DNA of 64,000 nt from assembly GCA_040751985.1 (NCBI GenBank), contig JBFMFU010000063.1, positions 51,396 through 115,395 on the forward strand, given 5' to 3'. The position numbers were made by a program, and so were the translations under genes. The notes under the pieces are model-generated. The model had not been told where the DNA came from, searched no databases, and saw nothing but the letters and a program-made list of their open reading frames with translations. Below are positions 16,564 to 25,531 of this stretch, piece after piece (positions within the stretch are counted from its first letter, which is position 1; every line of letters starts with the position of its first letter). Origin of the DNA: Desulfoferula sp040751985. Its GTDB lineage: Bacteria; Desulfobacterota; Desulfarculia; Desulfarculales; Desulfarculaceae.

Positions 16564-18063
16564 ATGGCCAGCTTCATCGTCAACATTTCCCAGCTAACCC
16601 TCAGCCGGGGCCTGTCCTTTGCCCTGGGCCTGGTGGCCACCCCCATCGTGGCCCGCCTCTATCTGCCCGAGCACTTCGGCATCTACGGCCTGGTGGGCGC
16701 GGTGGCCACCTGGGTCTCGGCCTTCGCCACCCTGGGCTACTACCAGGCCCTGCCCATGGCCCAGGACCGGGCCGAGAACCGGGCCCTGGTGCGGCTGTGC
16801 CTGTGGCTCACCGCCCTGCTGCTCATACCCATCACCCTGATCTTCGGCCTCGGCGGCGGCCTGGTGGCCGAGGTGATGCGCGAGCCAGCCATCGCGCCCT
16901 TCTTGTGGTTCGTGCCCCTTTTGTTCCTGCTGGACAGCCTGAGCAGCATCGCCGACGACGCCCTGATGAAGGAGGGCCGCTTTGGGGTCATCTCCCTGGT
17001 GACCTTCCTGGCCATCAACCTGGAGCGGCTGCTGACCATACTCTGGGCCCTGCTGCTGGGGGCCAGCACCCTGGGCCTGTTCATGGGCAACCTGCTGGGG
17101 GTCTACGTGGGCACAGCCATCGCCCTGGGCGTATTGGCCGTCATCTTCCACCGCAGCCGGCACCCGGGCCTCTACCGCACCCCCACCATCTGGGAGATGG
17201 CTAAGAAGTACGCCCAGTTCCCCAAGATTCAGATGTGGACCAACCTGCTCAAGGTCAGCGCCATGCGGGTGCCCTTTTTCGTGCTGGGGTTCTTGTTCGG
17301 GCCGGTCACCCTGGGCTACTTCGCCTTTTCGCGCACCATCATCACCCTGCCCCAGCGCCTGTTCGGCATCAGCGTGGACCAGGTCTTCTACCCCCAGGCT
17401 GCCCAGGAGTGGCAGGAGAGCGGCTCGGTCACCAGCACCATCCTCAAGACGGTGCGCGTCTTCTCCACGGTGGTGGTCTATCCCCTGCTCAGCCTGGGCC
17501 TGCTGGCCCCCCTATTCTTCAACATCCTGTTCGGTTCCCGCTGGGACGAGGCGGCGGTGCTGTGCCAGCTACAGTCCCTCTGGGTCTTCGCCAATATCCT
17601 GACCACCCCCTTCGGCAACGTGTTCCTCATCGTGCGGCGGGCCCACCTGCTGCTGTGGTACTCGGCGGCCCAGTTGGCGGTCTCCGCGGCCACCCTCCTC
17701 ATAGGCGGCTGGCTGGGCGGGGCGCGTCTGGCCGTGGCCCTGTTCTCCCTGGGCGGCTCCCTGGTCTACGGCCACATGTTCGTCTTCTGCCTGCACCTGG
17801 GCAAGGTGCGGGCCAGGGGCGTGATCTGGATCTTCGTCAAGGAGATACTCTACGCCGCCGCGGCCCTGGCCCCGCCCACCACCTTCTACTACCTGACCCA
17901 TAGGCGCTGGCTGGGCCTGGGCCTGTATCTGCTGTGCTCCCTGGCCTACGCGGCGCTGATGCTGCGGCGGGAGCCCAAGATCAAGCAGCGGCTCTTGGAG
18001 ATATTGCGGAGGCAGGTGCAGCATCCAGCCGAGGAAAAGCAGGCCGCCAAACCGGGGGATTAG
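16564..18063 (+). CDS. Polysaccharide flippase (Wzx/MATE-like, MOP superfamily)
   Basis: 499 residues with about 12-14 hydrophobic helices and the N-terminal pattern of oligosaccharide flippases (R-G-L-S-F-A-L-G-L-V-A-T-P-I-V-A-R-L-Y, then E-H-F-G-I-Y-G). Such proteins move lipid-linked glycans or other amphiphiles across the inner membrane. The ATG at 16564 has GAGG upstream; the frame is open earlier but non-conserved. No glycosyltransferases are adjacent, so the glycan is unknown. A link with the PEP-CTERM protein is only a guess. The stop overlaps that of the convergent MFS gene by 4 bp. Confidence 0.85.
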   Translation: MASFIVNISQLTLSRGLSFALGLVATPIVARLYLPEHFGIYGLVGAVATWVSAFATLGYYQALPMAQDRAENRALVRLCLWLTALLLIPITLIFGLGGGLVAEVMREPAIAPFLWFVPLLFLLDSLSSIADDALMKEGRFGVISLVTFLAINLERLLTILWALLLGASTLGLFMGNLLGVYVGTAIALGVLAVIFHRSRHPGLYRTPTIWEMAKKYAQFPKIQMWTNLLKVSAMRVPFFVLGFLFGPVTLGYFAFSRTIITLPQRLFGISVDQVFYPQAAQEWQESGSVTSTILKTVRVFSTVVVYPLLSLGLLAPLFFNILFGSRWDEAAVLCQLQSLWVFANILTTPFGNVFLIVRRAHLLLWYSAAQLAVSAATLLIGGWLGGARLAVALFSLGGSLVYGHMFVFCLHLGKVRARGVIWIFVKEILYAAAALAPPTTFYYLTHRRWLGLGLYLLCSLAYAALMLRREPKIKQRLLEILRRQVQHPAEEKQAAKPGD

Positions 18064-19241
18064 GAGGCGGGCGGCGTCTCGGGTGCCTTGGCCGGCAGGC
18101 GCAGGGCAAAGGGCACGCTCATTAGCCCCAGCACCGCGCTGATGTTGAAGGCGGCCTTGAAGCCCACCAGGTCCACCATCCAGCCCACCATCACCAGCAC
18201 CAGTGAAGAGATGGCGAAGCCCATGCCCATGTACAGGCCGTTGGCCGCGCCCCGGCGGCCGGCCGCGTGGTCCTGCACCATGGCCACCAGCACCGGGCCG
18301 CCGGCGAAGACGGTCAGGCCCAAAACGGCCAAAGCCGGCCAGAGCAGCCAGCCGACGCTGTAGTTCAGGGCGAACATCATCACCGGCGAAGCCACCAGCA
18401 GGGTCAAGAGCACCGGCTGCCGGCCCCAGCGGTCGCTGGCCAGGCCGCCCAGGAAGGCCCCGGCCACTCCGCCCATCTCCAGCACCGCCAGGCCGGTGCC
18501 GCCGAAGGAGACGCTGTGTCCGCGGCTGACCAGGTAGGTGGGTGTGTAGATCATCAGGGTCCAGAGGACGAAGCTGCGCAGGAACACCAGTCCCACCAGG
18601 GGCAGCATGACCTTCTTAAGAGCCCGCCAAACCATGCGCAGGGACTCGGGGTCGCGGCCGCTGCCGGTCCCCAAGGCGGTGTTGGTGTCCTTGAACACCG
18701 CCAGCAGGTAGACCGAGGTGGCCAAACCCGCCAGCATCAGCGGCCAGATGTGCTCGAAGCCCAGCCAGGCCACCGCCCCCACCGCCGCCAGGGGGCCCAG
18801 GCTGCGGGCCGCCTCGCCGCCGGTGAAGAAGTAGCTCATGCCCCGCCCCACCTGCCGCCCGGCGGCGCGGGTGATGACCACCGGACCCAGGGTGTGGTAC
18901 ACCGCCGAGCCGGCCCCGGCCACCAGCAGCAGGGCGCAGACCAGGTAGTAGCTGGGCATGGCGCTCATCAGGCTCAGGCACACCCCCACCAGGGCCGGAG
19001 CGGCGATGAAGGCGTAGCGCAGGTCCCGGCGGTCGGCCATGACCCCCAGCAGGGGGTTGAGGAAAAAGACCAGGCTCATGAACACGCTCAGCAGCCCGGC
19101 CTGCACCATGTTCAGGCCGAATTTGGCGATGAGCAAGGGCAGCAGGGGCGGCAGGAAGGCGGTGAACAGGTCGTGCACGAAGTGGCCCACCGAGGCGGCC
19201 ACCACTCGTCGGCTGCCGAAGTCTGGGTTGCTGGCGCTCAA
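18060..19241 (-). CDS. MFS transporter (fosmidomycin-resistance-like)
   Basis: 393 residues, 12 predicted helices. The segment G-H-F-V-H-D-L-F-T-A-F-L-P-P-L-L-P near the N-terminus is typical of the Fsr-like MFS group, with M-A-D-R-R-D in loop 2-3. The start is TTG at 19241: it has GGAGG 8 nt upstream and overlaps the stop of the thioesterase gene (TTGA), so translation is coupled. Fsr-like carriers are drug or small-acid exporters. Pairing with a thioesterase suggests export or uptake of an acid released from CoA, which is inference. Confidence 0.85.
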   Translation of the reverse strand: MSASNPDFGSRRVVAASVGHFVHDLFTAFLPPLLPLLIAKFGLNMVQAGLLSVFMSLVFFLNPLLGVMADRRDLRYAFIAAPALVGVCLSLMSAMPSYYLVCALLLVAGAGSAVYHTLGPVVITRAAGRQVGRGMSYFFTGGEAARSLGPLAAVGAVAWLGFEHIWPLMLAGLATSVYLLAVFKDTNTALGTGSGRDPESLRMVWRALKKVMLPLVGLVFLRSFVLWTLMIYTPTYLVSRGHSVSFGGTGLAVLEMGGVAGAFLGGLASDRWGRQPVLLTLLVASPVMMFALNYSVGWLLWPALAVLGLTVFAGGPVLVAMVQDHAAGRRGAANGLYMGMGFAISSLVLVMVGWMVDLVGFKAAFNISAVLGLMSVPFALRLPAKAPETPPAS

Positions 19242-19711
19242 GACCGCTGCCTCCGCGGCGCCGGCCCGGCCGCCGCCTCTCCCAGGATGATGAAGGTTGC
19301 GCACACCTTGGCCACCAGCTCCTGATCCTGGTCGCGCACCTCGCACTCGCTGTAGGCCAGGGTGCGGCCCTGCTTGAGCACCGTGGCCACGGCCCGCAGG
19401 CGGCCCTTTTGCACTGGGCGCAGGAAGTTGATCTTCAGCTCCACGGTGGTGTTGGACTGGCCCTCGGCCAGCATGGCCGCATGGGCCGCGCCCATGGCCG
19501 CGTCGGCCAGGGTGCACAGCACCCCGCCGTGCAGGGCTCCCACCATGTTGCTGAGCCTGGGCGACACCTCCATCTCGCACACCGCCCGCCCCGGCTCTAT
19601 CTCGGCCCAGGTGAAGCCCAGGGTCTCGGCGATGGGCGGCGGCGGCACCTCCCCGCGCAGCATCTTGGCCAGCATATCGGCGCGGCTTACTTTTTTGGCC
19701 TTGGCGGACAA
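19238..19711 (-). CDS. Hotdog-fold thioesterase (PaaI family)
   Basis: 157 residues from a TTG with GGAGG 5 nt upstream; a GTG eight codons earlier (19735) is the alternative. The hotdog core carries the PaaI-type motif G-A-L-H-G-G-V-L-C-T-L-A-D-A-A-M-G followed by T-T-V-E-L-K-I-N-F-L-R-P. Such enzymes hydrolyse acyl- or aryl-CoA thioesters, often to rescue CoA from dead-end products. It is the first gene of a two-gene operon with the MFS transporter downstream. Confidence 0.87.
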   Translation of the reverse strand: MSAKAKKVSRADMLAKMLRGEVPPPPIAETLGFTWAEIEPGRAVCEMEVSPRLSNMVGALHGGVLCTLADAAMGAAHAAMLAEGQSNTTVELKINFLRPVQKGRLRAVATVLKQGRTLAYSECEVRDQDQELVAKVCATFIILGEAAAGPAPRRQRS

Positions 19712-19747
19712 GCTAACCTCCCTGGGGCCGGCCACAATCGGAAAACA

Positions 19748-19775
19748 AACCTACCCCCGCCCGCCGGGCTGTCAA
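19748..19775 (-). promoter_or_regulatory. Predicted promoter of the thioesterase-MFS operon
   Basis: On the minus strand a perfect TTGACA (19775-19770), a 16-bp spacer and TAGGTT (19753-19748). Transcription would start near 19741, leaving a leader that contains the GGAGG used by the TTG at 19711. Confidence 0.55.
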
Positions 19776-19883
19776 GGGGAAAGCGGCGGCATGATTTTTG
19801 TGCTACCATGGCCCAGCGAACCGGCCGGGGACCACCGCCGGCGCGGAGCCGAACCTCCTGCCCCAGGGAAAAGCCTTTCGCCC

Positions 19884-21092
19884 ATGCTCAGCCAACCCCT
19901 GCCGCAGGATCAGCGCCCCTACCTGGCCCAGCTCTTTTCCCTATTTCTGGGCTCCATGATCGCGCCCATGGGCGGCATCGGCGTGGTGCCCCTGATCCCG
20001 GTGCTCACCCAACAGTGGTCCCTGCCCTTCTCCCAGGCCACCCTGATTATTCCCTTTTACATGATCCCCTTCATCGTCATCCAACTCATGGCCGGCTCCC
20101 TGGCCCAGCTCTTCGACGAGCGCAAGGCCATGCTGGCCGGGCTGCTGGTCTACAGCCTGGGGGCGTCCATCTGCGGCCTGGCCCCGGACCGCTGGGTCTT
20201 GTTCGCCGGCCGGTTGGTGCAGGGCAGCGGCGCCGGTCTGGTCATCCCGGTGGCCATGGCCCAGATGGGCGAGCTGGTGCCCCCGCGCCACCTGGGCAAG
20301 ACTATGGGCATGCTGGGCCTGTTCAACACCGCCGGCGTCACCCTGGGCCCCCTGATCTCGGGCCTGCTGGAGACCCACTACGGCTGGCCGGCCTTCTTTT
20401 ACTTCCTCACCGGCCTGGCCCTGTTCGCCGGCCTGCTCTACCTGCCCGCCAGCCGGTCCGCGGCCCGCCCGGCCGGTGGTCCGATGCTGCTGGGGGCGGT
20501 GCTGGCCGACTTCCGCCGGTCGCTGGCGCTGCCCGGCTCCCTGGCCGTGGGCTTCGCCGCCTTCTTCCTGTTCGTGTGCTACATCGGCATCATGACCTTC
20601 ACGGCCCAGTACCTGAAGACCGTCCACGGCCTGGCCTCGGACAAGGTGGGCGCCCTGCTGTCCATGGCCGGCATCGCCGGGGTGGTCATCTCGCCTTTCG
20701 CCGGCTACCTGGGCGACCGCTTCGGCCGGCAGCGGGTGATCCTGGCCGGCTCGGGCCTGGCCCTGGTGGGCATCCTGCTGATGGTCCTGCTGCCCTACAC
20801 CTACAATCGGTACCTGATCTGGTTCCTGATGTACGGCACCGGCGTGGCCACGGCCTGGACCGTGCTCAACACCATGGCCGTGGACCTCTCCCTGGAGCTG
20901 CGCCGGCCGGTGAGCTCGCTGTACAACGCCATCAAGTTCACCGGCTACGCCATAGCGCCCCAGCTGCTGGCCCTGCTCTGGGACCTCTCCCAGCTCAGCG
21001 CCGTGCAGTGGGGCTGCCTGGCGGCGGTAATCATCGCCACCCTGCTGGCCCTGCGCGGCCAAGCCCGGACTCTGCAGGCAGCCCGGCGCTAG
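19884..21092 (+). CDS. MFS transporter (DHA-type)
   Basis: 402 residues with 12 predicted helices. Motif-A-like loop residues appear in F-D-E-R-K-A-M and again in G-D-R-F-G-R-Q-R-V in the second half, and the TM5 motif C is seen as G-L-F-N-T-A-G-V-T-L-G-P-L-I-S-G, which marks proton antiporters of the drug-efflux type. The ATG at 19884 begins the conserved part; the ribosome site is poor and an upstream start is possible. It is divergent from the thioesterase operon. Substrate unknown. Confidence 0.84.
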   Translation: MLSQPLPQDQRPYLAQLFSLFLGSMIAPMGGIGVVPLIPVLTQQWSLPFSQATLIIPFYMIPFIVIQLMAGSLAQLFDERKAMLAGLLVYSLGASICGLAPDRWVLFAGRLVQGSGAGLVIPVAMAQMGELVPPRHLGKTMGMLGLFNTAGVTLGPLISGLLETHYGWPAFFYFLTGLALFAGLLYLPASRSAARPAGGPMLLGAVLADFRRSLALPGSLAVGFAAFFLFVCYIGIMTFTAQYLKTVHGLASDKVGALLSMAGIAGVVISPFAGYLGDRFGRQRVILAGSGLALVGILLMVLLPYTYNRYLIWFLMYGTGVATAWTVLNTMAVDLSLELRRPVSSLYNAIKFTGYAIAPQLLALLWDLSQLSAVQWGCLAAVIIATLLALRGQARTLQAARR

Positions 21093-21100
21093 GGCCCGGC

Positions 21101-22006
21101 TCAGGCCTGGGCGGCCAGGCAGGAGGCCAGGTGGCGCATTTTCTGGCGCGACACGCCCTCGAAGATGGGACGGGGCAGGAAGTAGCCGGGGTTCTCGGCG
21201 AAGAACTCCTCGGTCATCTGGCGGGCCGCCGCGTCCGGCTCGCCCACCCGGCGAAGTATCTCTTCCAGCCGGGCCCGCTCCTGGGCCGCCGCCTCGATGG
21301 AGCGCTCAATGTAGCCGCCGGCCTCGGGGCCGGTCACATAGCCGAAGTGGTCGGCGCAGAGGTAGTCCACGGCCAGGCGCCCCAGCTTGAGCAGGCTCTC
21401 TTGGTACTGGGTGAAGTTGGAGTTGCCCGCGGCCACGATGGTGTCCGCGTGGGGTATGCCGCCGGCGTCCGAGGGCAACAGGGCCTTGAGCCCGGGCAGA
21501 TAGGCCGCGACGGAGCAGGAGGAATGGCCCGGCACCTCCAGGATGTGCACCTCGTGGCGGCCCACCCGGACCACTTCGCCGTTGCGCACCGCCTGGCCCG
21601 CAAGTTCTTGCGGCCAGTCCAGCTCGTAGCGCTCGTATAAATCCGGCGGCGCGTACATCTGGGCCGCGGTGCGGTTGAACTGGTTGATGGTCTCCACCGC
21701 CTTGGGCTTGGCCAGGGTCTGCCAGGCCCGGGGCGAGGCCAGCACCTGCATCTGGGGCAGGCGGCGCTTGAAGAATGGCACCACGCCCACGTGGTCGAAG
21801 TGGGAGTGCAGGATGAGTAGCTTGCTGATCTTATCCTCGGCCAGGCCGAAGCCGGCCATCTGCTCCAGCAAGAGCGGCGCCAGGTAGCTCAACCCGCCGC
21901 TGATGAGCATGGCCTCCTGGTCGCCGTCCAGGTAGTACACGTTGGATTCCAGACGGCCCAGGCACCACAGGCCGTCGCAGACCTTTCCCGGCTCGCGATA
22001 TCTCAT
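21101..22006 (-). CDS. Metallo-beta-lactamase-fold hydrolase
   Basis: 301 residues. The metal-binding motif H-S-H-F-D-H is at about 67-72, and later metal ligands appear as G-H-S at about 160 and an acidic residue in L-P-S-D-A-G, completing a binuclear site. The C-terminal third is helical and lacks a recognised domain. MBL-fold proteins include glyoxalase II-like thioesterases, lactonases and phosphodiesterases. It lies 5 bp upstream of the ADP-forming CoA ligase on the same strand, so a thioesterase or lactonase role in acid metabolism is reasonable but unproven. Confidence 0.82.
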   Translation of the reverse strand: MRYREPGKVCDGLWCLGRLESNVYYLDGDQEAMLISGGLSYLAPLLLEQMAGFGLAEDKISKLLILHSHFDHVGVVPFFKRRLPQMQVLASPRAWQTLAKPKAVETINQFNRTAAQMYAPPDLYERYELDWPQELAGQAVRNGEVVRVGRHEVHILEVPGHSSCSVAAYLPGLKALLPSDAGGIPHADTIVAAGNSNFTQYQESLLKLGRLAVDYLCADHFGYVTGPEAGGYIERSIEAAAQERARLEEILRRVGEPDAAARQMTEEFFAENPGYFLPRPIFEGVSRQKMRHLASCLAAQA

Positions 22007-22011
22007 GGTCT

Positions 22012-24096
22012 TCAGTCCTTATCCGCGCCCTGGCGCAGGATCACCGTGGCGTCCACGGCCAGGGACCTGCCCTTGGCGATCAACAGCGGGTTAATGTCCA
22101 CCTGCTCCACTTCCGGCCGAGCGGCGGCCTCTTGGCCCAGGCGCAACAGCAGATCGGCCAGGGCCTCCTGGTCCAGGGGCGCCAGGCCGCGGTAGCCCTG
22201 GAACAGGGCCTTGGACTGCAGGCGGCCCAGCAGGGCCCGGGCCCGCTCCGGCGTCAGGGGGACGGCGGCGAAGGTCACGTCCGGCCGCAGCTCGGCCAGC
22301 AGCCCGCCCAGGCCCAGCATCAGGCAGGGCCCGAAGCGGGGGTCGCGCAGGTAGCCCACGATCAGCTCGTAATCAGACTGCACCCGCGGCTGCACCAGGA
22401 CCTGGCCCTTTCCCTGCACCTTGTTCCACAGGCGGGCGAAGGCCTCGGCCAGTTGCTGCGGCCCGGCCACCTGGGCCTCCACCAGGCCCAGCTCGCTCTT
22501 GTGCACCACCCCCGGCAGCAGGCCCTTGAGCACCAGGGGGTAGCCCCACTCCGCGGCCGCGGCCTGGGCCTGCTCCAGACTCGCGGCCAGTCGCTCGGCC
22601 ACCATGGGCAGGCCCCAGCCGGCCAGCAGGGCCTTGCTCTCGCGCTCGTCCAGGGTGCGCAGGGTTCCGGCCGGCGGCTCCGCGGGGGGCGGGCTGACTC
22701 GCGGCGGCACCGGCGGCAGGGGCCGGCGCAGGGCCGGCGGCTGCCAGCCGGCGGCCGCGGCCAGGCACTCCACGGCCCGGCCCAGCTCGTTGTATTCGGG
22801 TATGCCCAGGCGGCTGAACGTCTCCTGCAGTTGCTGCGCGGCGGGGTTCAGGCCCACCTCCCACACGGCCAGGGTCTTGCCCGAGCGCCGGACCAGGTCG
22901 CGCAGGTCGTTCATGTTCACGTCTTCGCCGTCCAGGCCGGCAAAGTAGTTGATCAGCAACAGGTCCACCTGGGGGTCGGACAGCGCTGTTTCGGCCGCCA
23001 CCCAAAAGGCCCGCTCCCGGCCCACCCGCTCTATGGCCGGGTAGATGTCTATGGGGTTGGTCGGCTGCATCCAGTCCGGGTTGATCTGGGTCAGGGTCTT
23101 TATGCTGGCCGGAGACAGCTCGGCCACGCGCAGGCCGTGCTTTTCTAAGAGATCGCAGGTCACGATGCCCGCCCCGCCGCTGGGGCTGATGATGGCCGTG
23201 CGCGCCTGCGGGGGCAGGGACGAAGCCATGGCCAGGGTGCGAGTCAGGTCCAGCAGGTGATGGAAGTCCCGGGCCAGCAGCACCCCCGCCTCGGCCAGCA
23301 GGCCCAGGGTCAGGCGGGCGTCGCCGGCCAGGCTGGCGGTGTGGCTCAGGGCCGCCTTGGCCCCCCGCTGGCTGATGCCGGACTTGAGCACCACCAGGGG
23401 CTTGGGCGAGGCCTGGGCCAGCTCCAGGAACAGGCGGCCGCGGGGGATGGACTCCAGGTACAGGCCGATGGCGTCGGTGTCCTGGTCGGCGATGAGCTGG
23501 GCCAGCAGGTCGCACTCGTCCACGTCGCACTTGTTGCCGATGGAGCAGACCTTGTTCACCCCCACCGAGCGGCGGCTGGCCATCTCGGCCAGGAAGGCGG
23601 CCGAGAGCATGCCGCTCTGCACCACCAGAGAGATGCGGCCGGTGATGGTCAGGGCGCTGGTGATGTTGGGCAGCATGAAGGTAAAGAAGCGACGGTTGCG
23701 CACGTCCACCAGGCCCATGCAGTTGGGCCCCCACAGGCGCAGGCCCCGGCGGCGGGCGATGTCCAGACACTGTTCTTGGAGGGCGCGGCCCTCCCGGCCG
23801 GCCTCGGCAAAGCCGGCGCTCTCAATCATCACCCCCCGGACCCCCTTGTCCGCGCAGGCGGTCAGCACCGCGGGCAGGGTGCGGGCCGGCACCAGCACGA
23901 TAGCCAGGTCCACCGGGCTGGGCGTATCAGCCAGGGAGGGATAGCAGGTCAGGCCGCCCAGCTCAGAGTAGTTGGGGTTGACCGGGTAGATGGCGCCCTG
24001 AAAGCCCTGTTGCAGGTTGTAGAGCAGGTTGGCGCCGGTGCGGCGCTGGCTGGCCCCCACCAGGGCCACGGCCCGAGGATAGAAAAAAAACTCCAT
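22012..24096 (-). CDS. ADP-forming acetate/acyl-CoA synthetase, fused alpha-beta
   Basis: 694 residues from the ATG at 24096 (GGGGA upstream; a GTG/ATG 33 bp earlier is less likely). Domain order: CoA-binding Rossmann domain starting F-Y-P-R-A-V-A-L-V-G-A-S, a succinyl-CoA-ligase-like domain with the phosphohistidine motif L-S-H-T-A-S-L-A-G-D (about 265-275), a ligase-CoA domain, then an ATP-grasp domain from about 475. The enzyme interconverts acyl-CoA + ADP + Pi with acid + ATP through a phospho-His. It can conserve energy when acyl-CoA from the nearby oxidoreductases is released as acid. Confidence 0.9.
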   Translation of the reverse strand: MEFFFYPRAVALVGASQRRTGANLLYNLQQGFQGAIYPVNPNYSELGGLTCYPSLADTPSPVDLAIVLVPARTLPAVLTACADKGVRGVMIESAGFAEAGREGRALQEQCLDIARRRGLRLWGPNCMGLVDVRNRRFFTFMLPNITSALTITGRISLVVQSGMLSAAFLAEMASRRSVGVNKVCSIGNKCDVDECDLLAQLIADQDTDAIGLYLESIPRGRLFLELAQASPKPLVVLKSGISQRGAKAALSHTASLAGDARLTLGLLAEAGVLLARDFHHLLDLTRTLAMASSLPPQARTAIISPSGGAGIVTCDLLEKHGLRVAELSPASIKTLTQINPDWMQPTNPIDIYPAIERVGRERAFWVAAETALSDPQVDLLLINYFAGLDGEDVNMNDLRDLVRRSGKTLAVWEVGLNPAAQQLQETFSRLGIPEYNELGRAVECLAAAAGWQPPALRRPLPPVPPRVSPPPAEPPAGTLRTLDERESKALLAGWGLPMVAERLAASLEQAQAAAAEWGYPLVLKGLLPGVVHKSELGLVEAQVAGPQQLAEAFARLWNKVQGKGQVLVQPRVQSDYELIVGYLRDPRFGPCLMLGLGGLLAELRPDVTFAAVPLTPERARALLGRLQSKALFQGYRGLAPLDQEALADLLLRLGQEAAARPEVEQVDINPLLIAKGRSLAVDATVILRQGADKD

Positions 24097-24192
24097 GCCC
24101 TTCCCCGCTGCGGGTGGTTGCAGAGGCACTCCGGAGCGGCCCCGGCCCCTGAGGCGGGACCGGGCGCCCCACCAAAAAATACCAGCCGCCGG

Positions 24193-25518
24193 CTAGGCTG
24201 TCAGCGGCTTGAGGTCGAAGGGCAGCTTCACCTTGGGATGGTCGGCCACCTTACGCAGGATCTCGATGCGCGTGGGAGTCATGGGCACGCCCTGGGCCAG
24301 GCACTCTTGCCTGAGCTCCTGCTCCTTCTGGCCGGGCAGGAAAAACAGCTTGTTGCCGCACTGCCTGGTCAGCTCCACCGACTGCTTGAGGCGACGCTTG
24401 ATCTGCTCCAGGGGCTCCAGCACATCTATGGCGTAGGCCTCGATGGTCTGGGCCACCAGCTCGGGGGTGCCCGGCTGCCCCTGGGGCGTAAGCTGGCGGA
24501 TGAAGCCCTCCACCCCGCCGCCCAGCACGTTGTCCAGCTCGATGAGCATGTTCAGGCCGAAACCCTTGTAGCCGAAGTAGGTGCCGCCCAGGGGCGCCAC
24601 GTAGCAGTCGCGCTTCATGATGGTGTCGAAGGCCAGGGGGAAGTTCAGGTCCACGTCGCCGGGTCCCTTGAGCAGGCCCTTCTGGGTGGCGCGCAGCTTC
24701 ACCTCGGGCCCGCGGCCCAGCTTGGCCAGGGCCTCCTGGGCCGTGGCGCAGGCGGCCACCTCCAGGTGCACCTCGGACAGCTCCCGGCGCTGGCCCTGCA
24801 CCTCCAGGAAGAAACGGCCGCTCTGGTCCTGCTCCAGGCCCAGGGCCAGGGAGTTGTGCCGGGCCGCGTCCAGGATGGGGCTCACCGCCCGCTGGGTCAC
24901 GGCCATGTCCAGGGTGATCATGCCGCCTTCGTAGGGGATGGTCCAGGAGATGGGGTTGGTGCCCAAGCGCTTGCGCACCCCGTCGTAGCGGGCCAGGTTG
25001 GCCGGCGAGTCCGGGTCCAGCTCGTCCTGCAGCTCGATGAAGGGCTTGCTCCAGGCCGGCGCGGTGCAGGTCACCTTGCCCGCCAAGTCGGCCTCGCCGA
25101 TCATCTCGGTGTAGATGCCGCAGTCGCCGAAGTGGGTGGAGTTGCGGATGAAGGCCTTGGCGTAGCCGTACTGCCGGGCCCGCTCGATGACCATGGGCAC
25201 CACCTGCAGGCCCACGTAGTGCCCCAGGGTGCCGTGGGCGTCCACGGTGATGATGGCCGGGTACTTGGTCTGGTCCACGGTGTAGTCGGCCACCTGCAGG
25301 CGTTTGAAGCCCAGGGCCGCCTCGTTGTCATGCACCTTGGTGACGAAGTCGGTGAGGCTGACCGCGCCGGCGATGCCGTGGGCGAAGTCGCCGCGCAGGT
25401 CGGCCTCCACCAGAATGGTGGCCGCGGCCCGGCCCTGCTCGGCCGGGAAGCCCACCCGCTCCAACACCCGCTGCCCGAAGTCGATCAGGTCCTGGGCCCG
25501 GTATCTCTCTGTTTGCAT
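24193..25518 (-). CDS. Ldh2-family (malate/L-lactate/sulfolactate-type) dehydrogenase
   Basis: 441 residues, longer than the usual 340-360. The N-terminal L-V-E-A-D-L-R-G-D-F-A-H-G-I motif and the later N-P-I-S-W-T-I-P and Y-F-G-Y-K-G-F-G-L-N segments are typical of the NAD(P)-dependent malate/L-lactate dehydrogenase type-2 family, which includes sulfolactate dehydrogenase ComC and ureidoglycolate dehydrogenase. It oxidises a 2-hydroxy acid to a 2-oxo acid. It follows the cyclase-family gene by 13 bp in a two-gene operon, divergent from the LarA/UxaA operon, so it should feed the same pathway. The specific substrate is not readable. Confidence 0.88.
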   Translation of the reverse strand: MQTERYRAQDLIDFGQRVLERVGFPAEQGRAAATILVEADLRGDFAHGIAGAVSLTDFVTKVHDNEAALGFKRLQVADYTVDQTKYPAIITVDAHGTLGHYVGLQVVPMVIERARQYGYAKAFIRNSTHFGDCGIYTEMIGEADLAGKVTCTAPAWSKPFIELQDELDPDSPANLARYDGVRKRLGTNPISWTIPYEGGMITLDMAVTQRAVSPILDAARHNSLALGLEQDQSGRFFLEVQGQRRELSEVHLEVAACATAQEALAKLGRGPEVKLRATQKGLLKGPGDVDLNFPLAFDTIMKRDCYVAPLGGTYFGYKGFGLNMLIELDNVLGGGVEGFIRQLTPQGQPGTPELVAQTIEAYAIDVLEPLEQIKRRLKQSVELTRQCGNKLFFLPGQKEQELRQECLAQGVPMTPTRIEILRKVADHPKVKLPFDLKPLTA

Positions 25519-25531
25519 GCTCGGTCTCCTT

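Noticed and set aside
24130..24192. Terminator after the Ldh2-type gene
   Set aside because: The minus strand has a T-run (TATTTTTT) but only a 4-bp stem before it, too weak to call.
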